Below are positions 1-7,460 of a DNA stretch of 13,102 nucleotides, piece after piece. The translations under genes and the position numbers were made by a program. A model generated the notes under the pieces. The model was not told the origin of the DNA. It did no database searches and was given only the letters and a program-made list of their open reading frames with translations. The stretch covers positions 8,854 through 21,955 of the forward strand of contig NWUY0300101615.1 in assembly GCA_004151065.3 (NCBI GenBank), given 5' to 3'. Within the stretch, counting starts at the first letter, position 1; every line of letters begins with the position of its first letter. Source of the stretch: Larix sibirica. Taxonomy: Eukaryota; Streptophyta; Pinopsida; Pinales; Pinaceae.

Positions 1-960
1 ACCCCCTAGTCCCTGACCAGGTCCCCCATTCTCCAGGAGAATGGTTCTCAACCTCAGGCTGAGCTTCAATCCCAGATTGAATGTTGATCAACTTCCCGGT
101 CCCTAACTAGGTGCCTCCATTCTCTAGGGAATGGATTTTGTGTGTGGTGCTCATCATCGATCTAAGCAAGTGATCCAAAGGGAAATGATCCTCTATCACA
201 TAACTAGAGACTGGCTCTCTCTTGTTTTCTTCCAAAGGAAAAACAAATCATCACTAAGACTAATGAACTTTCTCATCCGCATTACTTAGTGAATTCACTA
301 GGTATCTTCAAGTACCATACTTTGGGAGTCTTCAAAGTACACATAAATTTATCTCGGAACTGGAGGAACCAACTGTATATGTTGCATAGATCACAACTCA
401 AGTGATCCTCAATCATCAATGCTCTTCTTATGTCACCAAAAGGATCTCCAAGCTCCCTTTGAGCCCAATCAACAGGCTATCTAAGCAATTTGTAACCAAG
501 TCATTTCAGTACTCCTCATATTCAACCAATCCACTGAGGAAGGTGGATCACACATCCATCAGATGTAATCTCAAACTCATCATGGTACATTTGAAGTGTA
601 CTAGAGACATATGACTCCTCATAGTCCACTCACTCTATTAGAGAGTCCTCTCAATGTTGCTCGTTGCTGCATGCTCAAGCTTACGAAGCTATCAAGAACT
701 CCTCAACAACTAATCAAAACATCTTTTGAAACATACTAGCCTACTAAAAGGCTCGAAATCAGTGATGTGTCTTGTGCAACCTCAAGGATCTCTAAGATCT
801 TTGACTTTCCCTGAAATTCCACTGACAGTGACATGCTTCTTTTCCCTTGGCAGAGTCTCATAAGGCTATGCAAGACCATGCATTATCTTAAGTCATAATC
901 AAATACCCAGGGAGCCTTACTAGCTCCCTCTAACTGTTAGAAGGGTGAACATATGAAGTA

Positions 961-1128
961 TTAAACCACACCCTTCAGGTCCTCCTGGTCCTCGTAGATG
1001 ATCTCCAAGTGAGGTCCCATGTACCTCTGGAAGACTACCACCATGCCAGGGTAACATCTTGGTGATCTCAATCTAACTCTGTCTCGGAGGGTGGAATCTG
1101 CAAGCATCTCATAGGGGTAACCATCTCT
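961..1128 (-). pseudogene. Short open remnant of unknown family
   Basis: A 55-codon open stretch on the minus strand ends at a TAA (961-963) and is preceded in frame by a TAG (1129-1131). It reads like real protein, with segments such as MVVVFQRYMGPHLEIIYEDQ. No family is recognised. Reading on past the stop gives further peptide-like segments with more stops, as expected for a decayed retroelement protein or a captured gene fragment. It could also be chance. Confidence 0.2.
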
Positions 1129-1700
1129 CTAAACGATGAGAGAGATAAATAACTGGCCACTCCCAAAGTCACACTATTCAAGAGATACTAATATGATCTG
1201 GGAAACTTGTCAGCTTCTCCCTCTGAGTCCCAGACTCATGAAGCTCTGCGGGAGAAGAATCACTAATTGCAGTACTCAACGAGGAAGACTATCATGGGTC
1301 CATATGCAATTGGCAGTGTTGTCCAAAACATATCTCATAATACTCTAACCAAGAGTATTAACTCAGAGGTCTCATTATGCTTTTGACCAAGCTACCATCA
1401 CCATACTATTGACAGTACAATTCTCAAATGCAAATATCTGATCCAAATCATACAAGGATGCGTCTATCTGTAAAAACATACTTGTGCATAACTCATACAT
1501 GGAATCTAAGGATTTTGATTACAAGGCAGGCTGACTCAAACTGACTACTTTAGTGTGTAACCTTTGCTAGGTGATTCCTAGCTTTTATTTCTAGATAGAA
1601 CCTACTAAGGGAGGTCTTCACACAACCTTTCATGTTCATCAATCAAGGCATTCATTAATTGATACACTGATTCATATCACAGAACTTTCATATGATTTTC

Positions 1701-1928
1701 TCAATTTCTGGTCTTTCTTTGGCATACCCTCAAACAGACAAAATATTTCAATAGATCAATGTCTGCAGGTGTGAAATCAGCCTTACATAAATGGTCCCAA
1801 TGTGCCTTCTCCGAAGCCTCAGAATTTCTTCTTGCATAAATAATAAAATGTGATGAAATAAGAACACTCCTGATTATCTCCTTGTAGCTTTGGATTCTTC
1901 TTACAGGCCTTTGCTCTTGAAGATTCAA
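1701..1928 (-). pseudogene. Possible gag-like remnant near the PBS
   Basis: A 75-codon open frame on the minus strand starts about 220 bases after the PBS-like site, where gag would be expected. The first in-frame codon is TTG, preceded closely by a TGA, so this is an open stretch and not a gene with a true start. The peptide is rich in charged and hydrophobic residues (for example KAHWDHLCKADFTPADIDLL) and has helix-like spacing. No zinc knuckle or other diagnostic motif is present. The call rests on position more than on sequence. Confidence 0.25.
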
Positions 1929-2149
1929 TTTTCATGCAATAGCTTTTATAGACTTTTTGTAGTCCACCATCTGCAGTGTCTTCTAGGAACACTTAATCTT
2001 CTATAATGCTACAAATTTCTAGTGGACATTTTTTTAGGAAGATATGTTGCCCAATCAAGGAAGTTCATCATCCAGTCTTCCATCAACTTGCATACTGCTC
2101 CATATTCAGGATCTTTCCTGCGTCGGTCAAGGCAGAACATCAGAACCAT

Positions 2150-2161
2150 GCTCTGATACAA
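2150..2161 (-). other. Primer-binding-site-like sequence (initiator tRNA-Met type)
   Basis: The minus strand reads TTGTATCAGAGC immediately after a CAACA terminus. Plant LTR retrotransposons commonly carry TGGTATCAGAGC, the complement of the 3' end of initiator tRNA-Met, at this spot. The match is complete over GTATCAGAGC, with one G missing near the LTR edge. The following minus-strand bases (ATGGTTCTGATG) also resemble the usual leader context. This is the strongest evidence for a minus-strand LTR element here. Confidence 0.65.
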
Positions 2162-2909
2162 TGTTGAATTTTAATTACTTTCATAAACTGGTAATTATGA
2201 ATGCAATTTTAATAGTTTTTTTTTTGCATAATTACACATGAAAGTGTCAACTATATGTAAGAGCAGTATGACATTAACAAATATAATAGTAAACAAACAT
2301 ACGGAAGAAATTAAACACATCATATGCAGGTAAACATATCACATCACATCAATCATGCACAATAGACACTATGATTTACCCTGGGAAAGCCATTCTTTCC
2401 TTTAGAAGGGAAAAACGAGCAACCTTTCTTATGATAGATTCATGATAGAAGAACGAGTGTTCATCAAATGACCATGAACTTCAAACCCTTAAATCATAGG
2501 GACCAAGTACTTATCTTTAGAGTAGAGCTTGAAGTTGTAACCTCATATAGAAGTATTGTAGCATTGAGATATAAACAAGAGAGACTGTGTGTAAGTGAAA
2601 CCCTTAGCATAGTAACAACAACCATCAAACTCTAATCATTGTCAACACTGCTTCTGAAGCTATCAATGACTTCTAAGGCACACATTGATTGTTTGATGAA
2701 TGAATAATTGATTGCTGACATTGTTCAGACCGTGTATGTCTAAAAGGAGACCACGGATCATTGCGATGCCACCTCTAATCACTGAGAGGAAATTTGGATA
2801 TTTGAGTACAACTTTGGATCACTGTGCAAACCCTCGGATCACTAATGTAGACCTTGTATTATAAAGGTATGCCTCAACAATGCTTCATGGTAACTGGTAC
2901 TAACCCTGA

Positions 2910-3440
2910 CAGGGTGCGGCTTCCTTCAACATATGAATCAAACCTTCAATGATGGATAGATAGAGCATAAAAGACCTTCGGCTTCCTTTGACCAAGCCAC
3001 TGACTGTTTGTTAATCAAGACAATCCTGTAGCAATTTGATCCAAACCACGGATTCCTGAAGGAGATCATAAAATCCTGCTGCAACAGATCGGAGCTCAGG
3101 AATGGTGCTACAAGAGACTGTTTGTAGGAGATGACTGTTGTCACCAATCAAAAGAAAGAACCCATATGGCTATTGTTGGTTGTCTGAAATTGAATTCAAA
3201 TGAATTTAGACTGCTGATGTCACATAAGAGTGGGTCGTTGACTGTCAGAGGTCACTGTTGACTGCGGTTGACTAAGAACTTCCTTTAGCAGGGTTCGGCC
3301 TACTTGAATTGACTGAGAAATGACCTTTTAGGGCTACGGCCTACTAGAGGTGGCTGATAGAAATCCCTATAGGGATGCGGCCTCCTTGGAAACCCCTGTT
3401 GCTAAGAAAAGGCAGCCCTAATAGGGCTTGGCCTGCTAGG
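2910..3440 (+). repeat. Dispersed AGGG-N-(A/T)CGGCC(T)-type motif cluster inside the LTR
   Basis: Five related short segments occur at about 2910-2926, 3289-3304, 3328-3345, 3370-3387 and 3421-3439, each an AGGG/GGG core followed by a CGGCY or TGGCC block and a pyrimidine-rich CTNCT end. Several are preceded by a mirror CCCT, giving small palindromes such as CCCTATAGGG (3365-3374) and CCCTAATAGGG (3417-3427). Related palindromes without the CGGCC block follow near 3477 and 3551. The function is unknown; they could be structured RNA elements of the LTR transcript or enhancer units. Confidence 0.5.
3238..3314 (+). promoter_or_regulatory. Cluster of four W-box-like TTGACT sites
   Basis: TTGACT occurs at 3238-3243, 3258-3263, 3268-3273 and 3309-3314. 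TTGACY is the core bound by plant WRKY factors, and W-box clusters are known in stress-responsive promoters and some retrotransposon LTRs. Here they lie inside the candidate LTR. The density is well above chance for a 6-mer, but local duplication of a GTTGACTG segment could produce it without regulatory meaning. Confidence 0.3.
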
Positions 3441-3891
3441 ACGGGCCTTAAACTTACCACAACTGAGTGAATAGGGCCCTAATTAGGTTTGTTGTGCATA
3501 AATAATCCCTTAAAACAGGCTTCCAACAATTCAAGTGGGTTGTGGAAAGCCCTAACAGGGTTTGGATGAAGCAACGATATCTCCAACAACTTTGGCTTCC
3601 CTAAAAACAAAAATCAGACCTCAAAAAACCCCCGCCGCTGCCTTCAATAACTGATCAAGTCCACACATGTGAGAGAGAGAGATGATAACAACATATGAAC
3701 CCCAAGAAATTATCTTTTTTATCAGAGATGAAGATGTCTTGAATGTGTTCTATTCAAGTGAGAGTGCTTCTCAGTTTATATTTCACCCTTGAGAACCAAT
3801 TCCATAATCTTAGGAATAAACAAATAATAAAAATACTCTTAGTTAAGGTTACATTATTTTATTTTTCACTTTTAACCCTTTTGACTTTTAT

Positions 3892-3990
3892 CTTGGACCT
3901 TTGGTCCTTTACAAGTGGGCTCTTGGTCCTTTGGTTCTTTACAAGTGGGCTCTTGGACCTTCAGTGGGTTTCTTGGACATTTAATGTGGT
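3892..3990 (+). repeat. 30-bp tandem repeat, about 2.7 units plus a decayed unit
   Basis: CTTGGWCCTTTGG followed by TTTACAAGTGGGCT begins at 3892 and repeats at 3922. A shortened copy starts at 3952 (CTTGGACCTTCAGTGGG) and a further decayed one at 3972 (CTTGGACATTTAATGTGG). The first unit also contains the small palindrome GGACCTTTGGTCC. Overlapping open frames on both strands, with repeated LVLWFFTSG-like or QEPTCKEPK-like peptides, are products of the repeat and not genes. Confidence 0.85.
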
Positions 3991-4293
3991 TCCATGACCA
4001 AAATCTTTTAACCAAGTCATTATAGACCCTTCTCTTGGTCTTTCTGGCCCACAAATGCCAACTCAGGGTACATTATCTTTCTTTACTTGACTTGGGTGTT
4101 TAGATGTTCATGACCTCTTCTAGGTGGGTGCAAGATTTATATGACATTATGTCTTATTGTAATGGATATTATCCATGGAAGAGATATAGTGCCCTTCCTT
4201 CTTTCATAAGGAACCCTTCAGTTCTTAAATGATCCACACGTGTCAAGAGATAAGCTATCTTCCAATAACTTCTCATGAGTACTACACATTGGT

Positions 4294-4295
4294 NN
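4294..4295. other. Ambiguous bases / assembly gap (NN)
   Basis: Two N bases interrupt the candidate LTR. They may hide an unknown length of unresolved repeat, so distances measured across this point, including the 2.46 kb LTR length, are provisional. Confidence 0.95.
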
Positions 4296-4315
4296 GGAGA
4301 AGCCTAAGTCGGCCT

Positions 4316-4376
4316 GTCGACTAGGCTCCTTGCCTGACCTATTGCAATGTATGTCGATAGTTGTGTCGACTAGTCG
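4316..4376 (+). repeat. GTCGACTAG-containing short repeats
   Basis: TGTCGACTAG occurs twice about 48 bp apart, with related GTCGAT and GTCGGT blocks between and after. The segment lies about 60-120 bp upstream of the TATA-like box at 4431 if that box is read on the plus strand. Short repeated upstream boxes of this kind are common in LTR promoters. No binding factor is assigned. Confidence 0.4.
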
Positions 4377-4396
4377 AGCTATGTCGGTCGGTTTAA

Positions 4397-4440
4397 CCAA
4401 TAAGGAAGTTACATAACTGAATGTAAAGGTTTATATATAG
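4397..4440. promoter_or_regulatory. CCAAT and TATA-like core promoter candidate
   Basis: CCAAT at 4397-4401 is followed 30 bp later by TTATATATAG at 4431-4440. On the plus strand a pyrimidine-rich leader with TCTCCATCTCTTGTC follows around 4523, which fits an LTR-type promoter. The TATA block is nearly symmetrical, and the minus strand (CTATATATAAAC) would serve equally well, which would agree with the minus-strand PBS and PPT calls. Direction is unresolved. Confidence 0.35.
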
Positions 4441-4620
4441 GATGTTGAGCCGATGTACTGGGTTACATTAGATCTTTCCTATGTATGGTATACATTGCTG
4501 AGTAATACAGAGTCTTGTACTTATCTCCATCTCTTGTCTATTGTCTCTAGATCACTATGCATGCTTGTTTATAATATATAATGTATCTCTGGTAACTATG
4601 TGACCCGTGGGACTACAACA

Positions 4621-4631
4621 GGCCCCCTCTA
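4621..4631 (-). other. Polypurine-tract-like sequence next to the LTR edge
   Basis: The minus strand reads TAGAGGGGGCC immediately before the TGTTGTAG terminus. LTR retrotransposons carry a purine-rich tract directly upstream of the 3' LTR, where plus-strand DNA synthesis starts. The two C residues next to the LTR are unusual, so this is a reasonable but not perfect PPT. If correct, the element internal to it lies to the right on the minus strand, in line with the gag-like pseudogene at 4899-5618. Confidence 0.4.
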
Positions 4632-4898
4632 GAAAATGGTGGTTTTAGGAATACCAAAAACCAAATCATGCTCAGGTGAAACATGGCTCTAACTCTTGAT
4701 AGGTGGCTCTAGCTTGAGGCCTAGAAACTGGCACATGGTTCTGGCTATGCCTTTAGCATTGGTTCAATCTCAATTGTTCCTACTCACTTATTCTTGCTTG
4801 CTTTTTTCTAAGCATCGAGCATTCCCCTTATTAAGAACAATGTGAGGATAATAAAATCTCTCAACTACAAGATGTTTCATTACTCAAGAAATAACTCT

Positions 4899-5618
4899 TC
4901 ATGACATTAATATCTTCTTGGTTGTTGACGACCATTTCCAAGAAGAAATCCACCAATAGTGAATCTTCTCTCCTATAGGATTCTTCACAATCATTCATCT
5001 GTCTGAAGCGTGGGTATGGTTTCCACAATACTTACAATGGTGAAGATCAAAAGATTGATCTTTCATATGGCCAACTCAATCAAAATGTTGGAATTTCAAA
5101 CTCTGAACTAGCGTAGATGAAGATGAACTTTCTTTTAAGGACCTAGCACTCTAAAATTGGATTGGCTTGATGTAATCAAGAATGTGAAATGCCATTTCCT
5201 TATCATATCCAAGAGCATTTATGTGCTTGTTGTGTGCAATTTATTCCCAAGGTATCATGATGGGATTGGAAAGAACAAGTTGAACATGTGTATGGAAAAC
5301 AACATCATTTTCCTTTGCTTCTAAAGTGGAACCACTAATTTGATTATGTGCTTTTGAAGTGGCGTGATTTTGTGTAGGCCAATGAAAGGAATCACAAAGA
5401 AGATTGTTCTGAACAAGAACATGTTGAAAATGCATTTCTTCATATTGGAGCTGCAACTCAAGATTTAGAAACTCAAGTGTGTCTTGTGAATTCTTGGCAC
5501 GTGGGAAAACCCAACGTTCAACATAAATGACACCAAGAAAACCCCAGACACTATCCCTTGTTGGAATAATAAACCCATATCTAGACCTTAGATACCTTAG
5601 TATAATACTTTTGGTTGA
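4899..5618 (-). pseudogene. Decayed gag-like reading frame with damaged CCHC zinc knuckle
   Basis: One minus-strand frame stays coherent for about 240 codons and is interrupted by stops at 5241-5243 (TAA), 5151-5153 (TAG), 5076-5078 (TGA), 4995-4997 (TGA) and 4899-4901 (TGA). No frameshift is needed between the stops, so decay seems to be by substitution. The largest uninterrupted piece (5244-5618, about 125 codons) has an acidic/Q-rich helical segment (DTLEFLNLELQLQYEEMHF). Further on, two Cys codons (5034-5036, 5025-5027) and a His codon (5010-5012) have the spacing C-x2-C-x4-H-x4, and the expected fourth ligand position is the TGA at 4995. That is the spacing of a retroelement gag nucleocapsid knuckle. 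Reverse transcriptase and integrase were not seen between this and the PPT, so most of pol appears deleted. A decayed host zinc-finger gene is the alternative. Confidence 0.45.
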
Positions 5619-6344
5619 TTATTAAGTGTTTATACCATGGTTAGTAGGCACCCTAATGCATAACTTGATCACCTAATGATAATTTTCCACCATAGTGCCC
5701 TCATTTTCATTGCTTTATGCTTTTTCAGTACTTTTATGAGCTAAGGCACCCTTCTTTCTTTATTCCTAATTTATCCATCTTTTGTGAGTCAAATTCAGCT
5801 TTGTTCTCCTTTTCAGTTGGATTAGAATTAAGCAAGAGTGATAGGATGCTTTTGGAAATTCTACATACATTTTCCTCAAATCCTTCCTACTTCTTCTCCT
5901 GAAAATCCTCCAACATGTTGCCTTTTGGTCTCTCATGGACTACCAAAGCTTAGTTAGCTAATTTCTGACCTGTTGCTATGATTTGGAGTGTGACATTTCC
6001 TAGATGGGGGGATTTTTGCTATTTTAAGACTTCTACATGTGAGAATTTCGAATTTCCTCCAAGGAATTCAAATTTCCTTCATTGGATGTATTATATATTG
6101 TACACTTATTACCAATTAATAAGATGATGAGAGTTTATCAAATTGAGTTCTTTCTTTTATGTGTTTCTGCTCATTCTTCTTCTCAATTCTCTGCAAATCT
6201 CTGTTGTAATTCTAAGTGAAGATTACATTGTGCTTAGATCCTTAGCTTGTGAGATTCTTGCATGGCATGAGGGCCATAGAATTCTGACACTAACCATGAG
6301 CTATAGTTGGTTTTCCTCAGTTTTATTCCAATAATGGTTTGCCC
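5619..6344. other. AT-rich region without recognisable gene; possible LTR fragment
   Basis: Open stretches on the plus strand (5717-5902 and 6143-6334) start at TTG or ATG, have low-complexity F/L/S-rich translations and match nothing I know. A TGTTGGAATAAT at 5559-5570 and a TATA-like TATTATATATTG at 6089-6100, followed by a CT-rich leader-like stretch (6143-6192), have the look of a plus-oriented Copia LTR. No PBS, matching end or target duplication could be fixed, so this is only a suspicion. If the gene to the right has a long first intron, this DNA lies in that intron or its promoter. Confidence 0.3.
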
Positions 6345-6647
6345 CTAATTTGTGAGATATAATAGTACTGAATCAGCTTTTGAGTTCATTAAAGGGAATA
6401 CTGTTATTTTTTTGTCCCTGTCTTTACATAGGGTGTATTGGAATTTGAAAAATACATAGGATGTCACATCTGATCCTAAGATTGAAGTTCCATAATGATT
6501 AGGAGGCCTTGAAACTATGCGAATAGTTTTTGCACTAAATGGGGTTATAATCCATTCACAAAAGTGGGATCTTAGAGAGACTTGTTTAGAAAAAGTTGTC
6601 ACTAAAGAGGAACCACATATAGAATTACAACTTTGACACAAGTGCAC
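6345..6647 (-). other. 100-codon open frame, unassigned
   Basis: The frame is open from a GTG (6645-6647), with no ATG at that point, to a stop at 6345-6347. The translation is fairly protein-like (RIVSRPPNHYGTS, KFQYTLCKDRDKKITVFPL) but no domain is recognised. The RPPNHYG segment resembles the linker between integrase and reverse transcriptase in Copia polyproteins, yet the RT motifs that should follow are absent. It may be a transposon remnant or chance. I would not annotate it as a gene. Confidence 0.15.
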
Positions 6648-7339
6648 ATTAACAGGACTGAACTAATTCTTCTCTTTATGTTTTCAGTGTAGCCTAGAGC
6701 ACCTCTACAGATTGTGGTATCACTGATTGTACTTTCTAGTCTCATTGACATCTTTTGGTCATTTGTTGGACATTAATAAAATTATCTTTCTCCACCTACT
6801 GAGAGCTAGAAATGTTAAACAACTGTAGTTTCATCTTGATACTTTGAAGGGAGGTCTTCATGTTATGAAACCTTTTCTGTTTGTCTGTGAAATAAGGTTG
6901 TATCCCTTGAACTGGTGCTTAATTTGTTGATGGTTCGGTTTTCCTTTTTGTTGTTTAGTTGTTCCTGGAAACAGTTGGTTTGATGGCATGACTGGACCCT
7001 TGGATTCGTGGCAGGGAAACTACTTGATCTGTCTCTGGATTGCTATTCAGTCTTATTGTAGGAACACATTTCTTATGCATCTAATACTTAAAATCATTTA
7101 AATTTCTCACTTTACTATGATCTGTTTTTTCTTTGACTGAAATGATATGGTGATTGTTTGGTGAGTATGTTATCAAATGCCCTTAAGTTTTGGATGATTC
7201 TTATCTTATCAGCATTTTGCATGCCATAATATAGTTTGCATGCCTTTGTTTGTTTGTTTTTGAATCCATATTCTATGTTGCTGGCTGCCTTATTGGTTGT
7301 GAATGGATTGACTGGAATGCTTGTGGTTGTATTCTGCAG
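6648..7339 (+). other. Upstream/intronic sequence before the first visible coding exon
   Basis: No ATG-led exon encoding the expected N-terminal helix region of the RNA-binding protein could be found here. The stretch ends with a good 3' splice site (TTGTATTCTGCAG, AG at 7338-7339), so at least its right part is intron. A second AG acceptor lies 26 nt downstream (7364-7365). T-rich runs and the absence of long plus-strand frames agree with intron sequence. A short open plus-strand run near 6950-7080 (containing GMTGPLDSWQGN) has no assignable homology. Confidence 0.5.
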
Positions 7340-7460
7340 AGGTTGTCTTTACTCTGCAATTGCAGACAATATTAGGAATGCTGCTAGCAAAGACCCTGCA
7401 CATCGGAAGCTATTTGTGCGTGGATTGGCTTGGGAGACTGCTTCACAAACTCTGCGTGAA
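7340..7460 (+). CDS. Coding exon a: helical lead-in and start of RRM1
   Basis: The acceptor is TTCTGCAG (AG 7338-7339) and the donor is GAA^GTGAGT (GT 7461-7462). The first base completes a codon begun in an upstream exon, then 40 codons follow, ending LRE. The peptide [20 protein letters not shown] lines up with the conserved segment before RRM1 in UBA2-type proteins, and the residues before it still fit, which favours this acceptor over the one 26 nt downstream. Reading on into the intron meets a TGA at 7470-7472. Confidence 0.88.

Larger units (their letters stand above)
1..2149 (-). mobile_element. Decayed internal region of an LTR retrotransposon (partial)
   Basis: No intact gene is visible on either strand here. 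The stretch lies directly downstream, on the minus strand, of a PBS-like sequence at 2150-2161, which is where the leader and gag of an LTR retrotransposon begin. Only short open stretches survive on the minus strand (964-1128 and 1704-1928), separated by many stops and apparent frameshifts. I could not find reverse transcriptase, integrase or protease motifs, so the superfamily is not assigned; a Copia-like element is suggested only by the tRNA-Met type PBS, which other plant LTR elements also use. The element continues off the left edge. The assignment depends on the PBS and could be wrong for the leftmost kilobase. Confidence 0.4.
2162..4620 (-). mobile_element. Candidate long terminal repeat (about 2.46 kb), minus orientation
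   Basis: On the plus strand the segment starts TGTTGAATT directly beside the PBS-like site and ends CTACAACA directly beside a purine-rich (minus strand) tract. The termini form a 5-bp TGTTG...CAACA inverted repeat, as is usual for plant LTRs. The minus-strand start, TGTTGTAGTCCCAC, also resembles common plant LTR starts. Inside are a cluster of short palindrome-plus-CGGCC motifs, four TTGACT boxes, a 30-bp tandem repeat and TATA-like sequences (AATATAAAC on the minus strand near 3780; TATATATA near 4434). No second copy is in the window, so the boundaries cannot be confirmed by LTR-LTR identity. The 4100-4620 part also resembles a plus-oriented LTR with TATA box and CT-rich leader, so a nested solo LTR is possible. 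Confidence 0.45.

Noticed and set aside
402-614. Plus-strand 70-codon frame, and similar ones at 1136-1348 and 2044-2241
   Set aside because: No protein-like composition or motif; the retroelement remnants read on the opposite strand.
3743-4054. Open frames on both strands (84 aa plus, 60 aa minus)
   Set aside because: They are produced by the 30-bp tandem repeat; the peptides are repetitive and not protein-like.
4218-4400. Minus-strand 60-codon frame through the N bases
   Set aside because: It crosses ambiguous bases and lies inside the candidate LTR promoter; no family resemblance.
5821-5880. LSKSDRMLLEILHT-like reading as the missing N-terminal exon of the RRM protein
   Set aside because: It resembles the family only loosely and no usable donor follows to join 7340 in frame.
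5552-6907. TATCCCT at 5552-5558 and at 6901-6907 as a possible target-site duplication around an element starting TGTTGG
   Set aside because: The right end lacks a CA terminus and no internal element features fit; a 7-base match at this distance has an appreciable chance probability.
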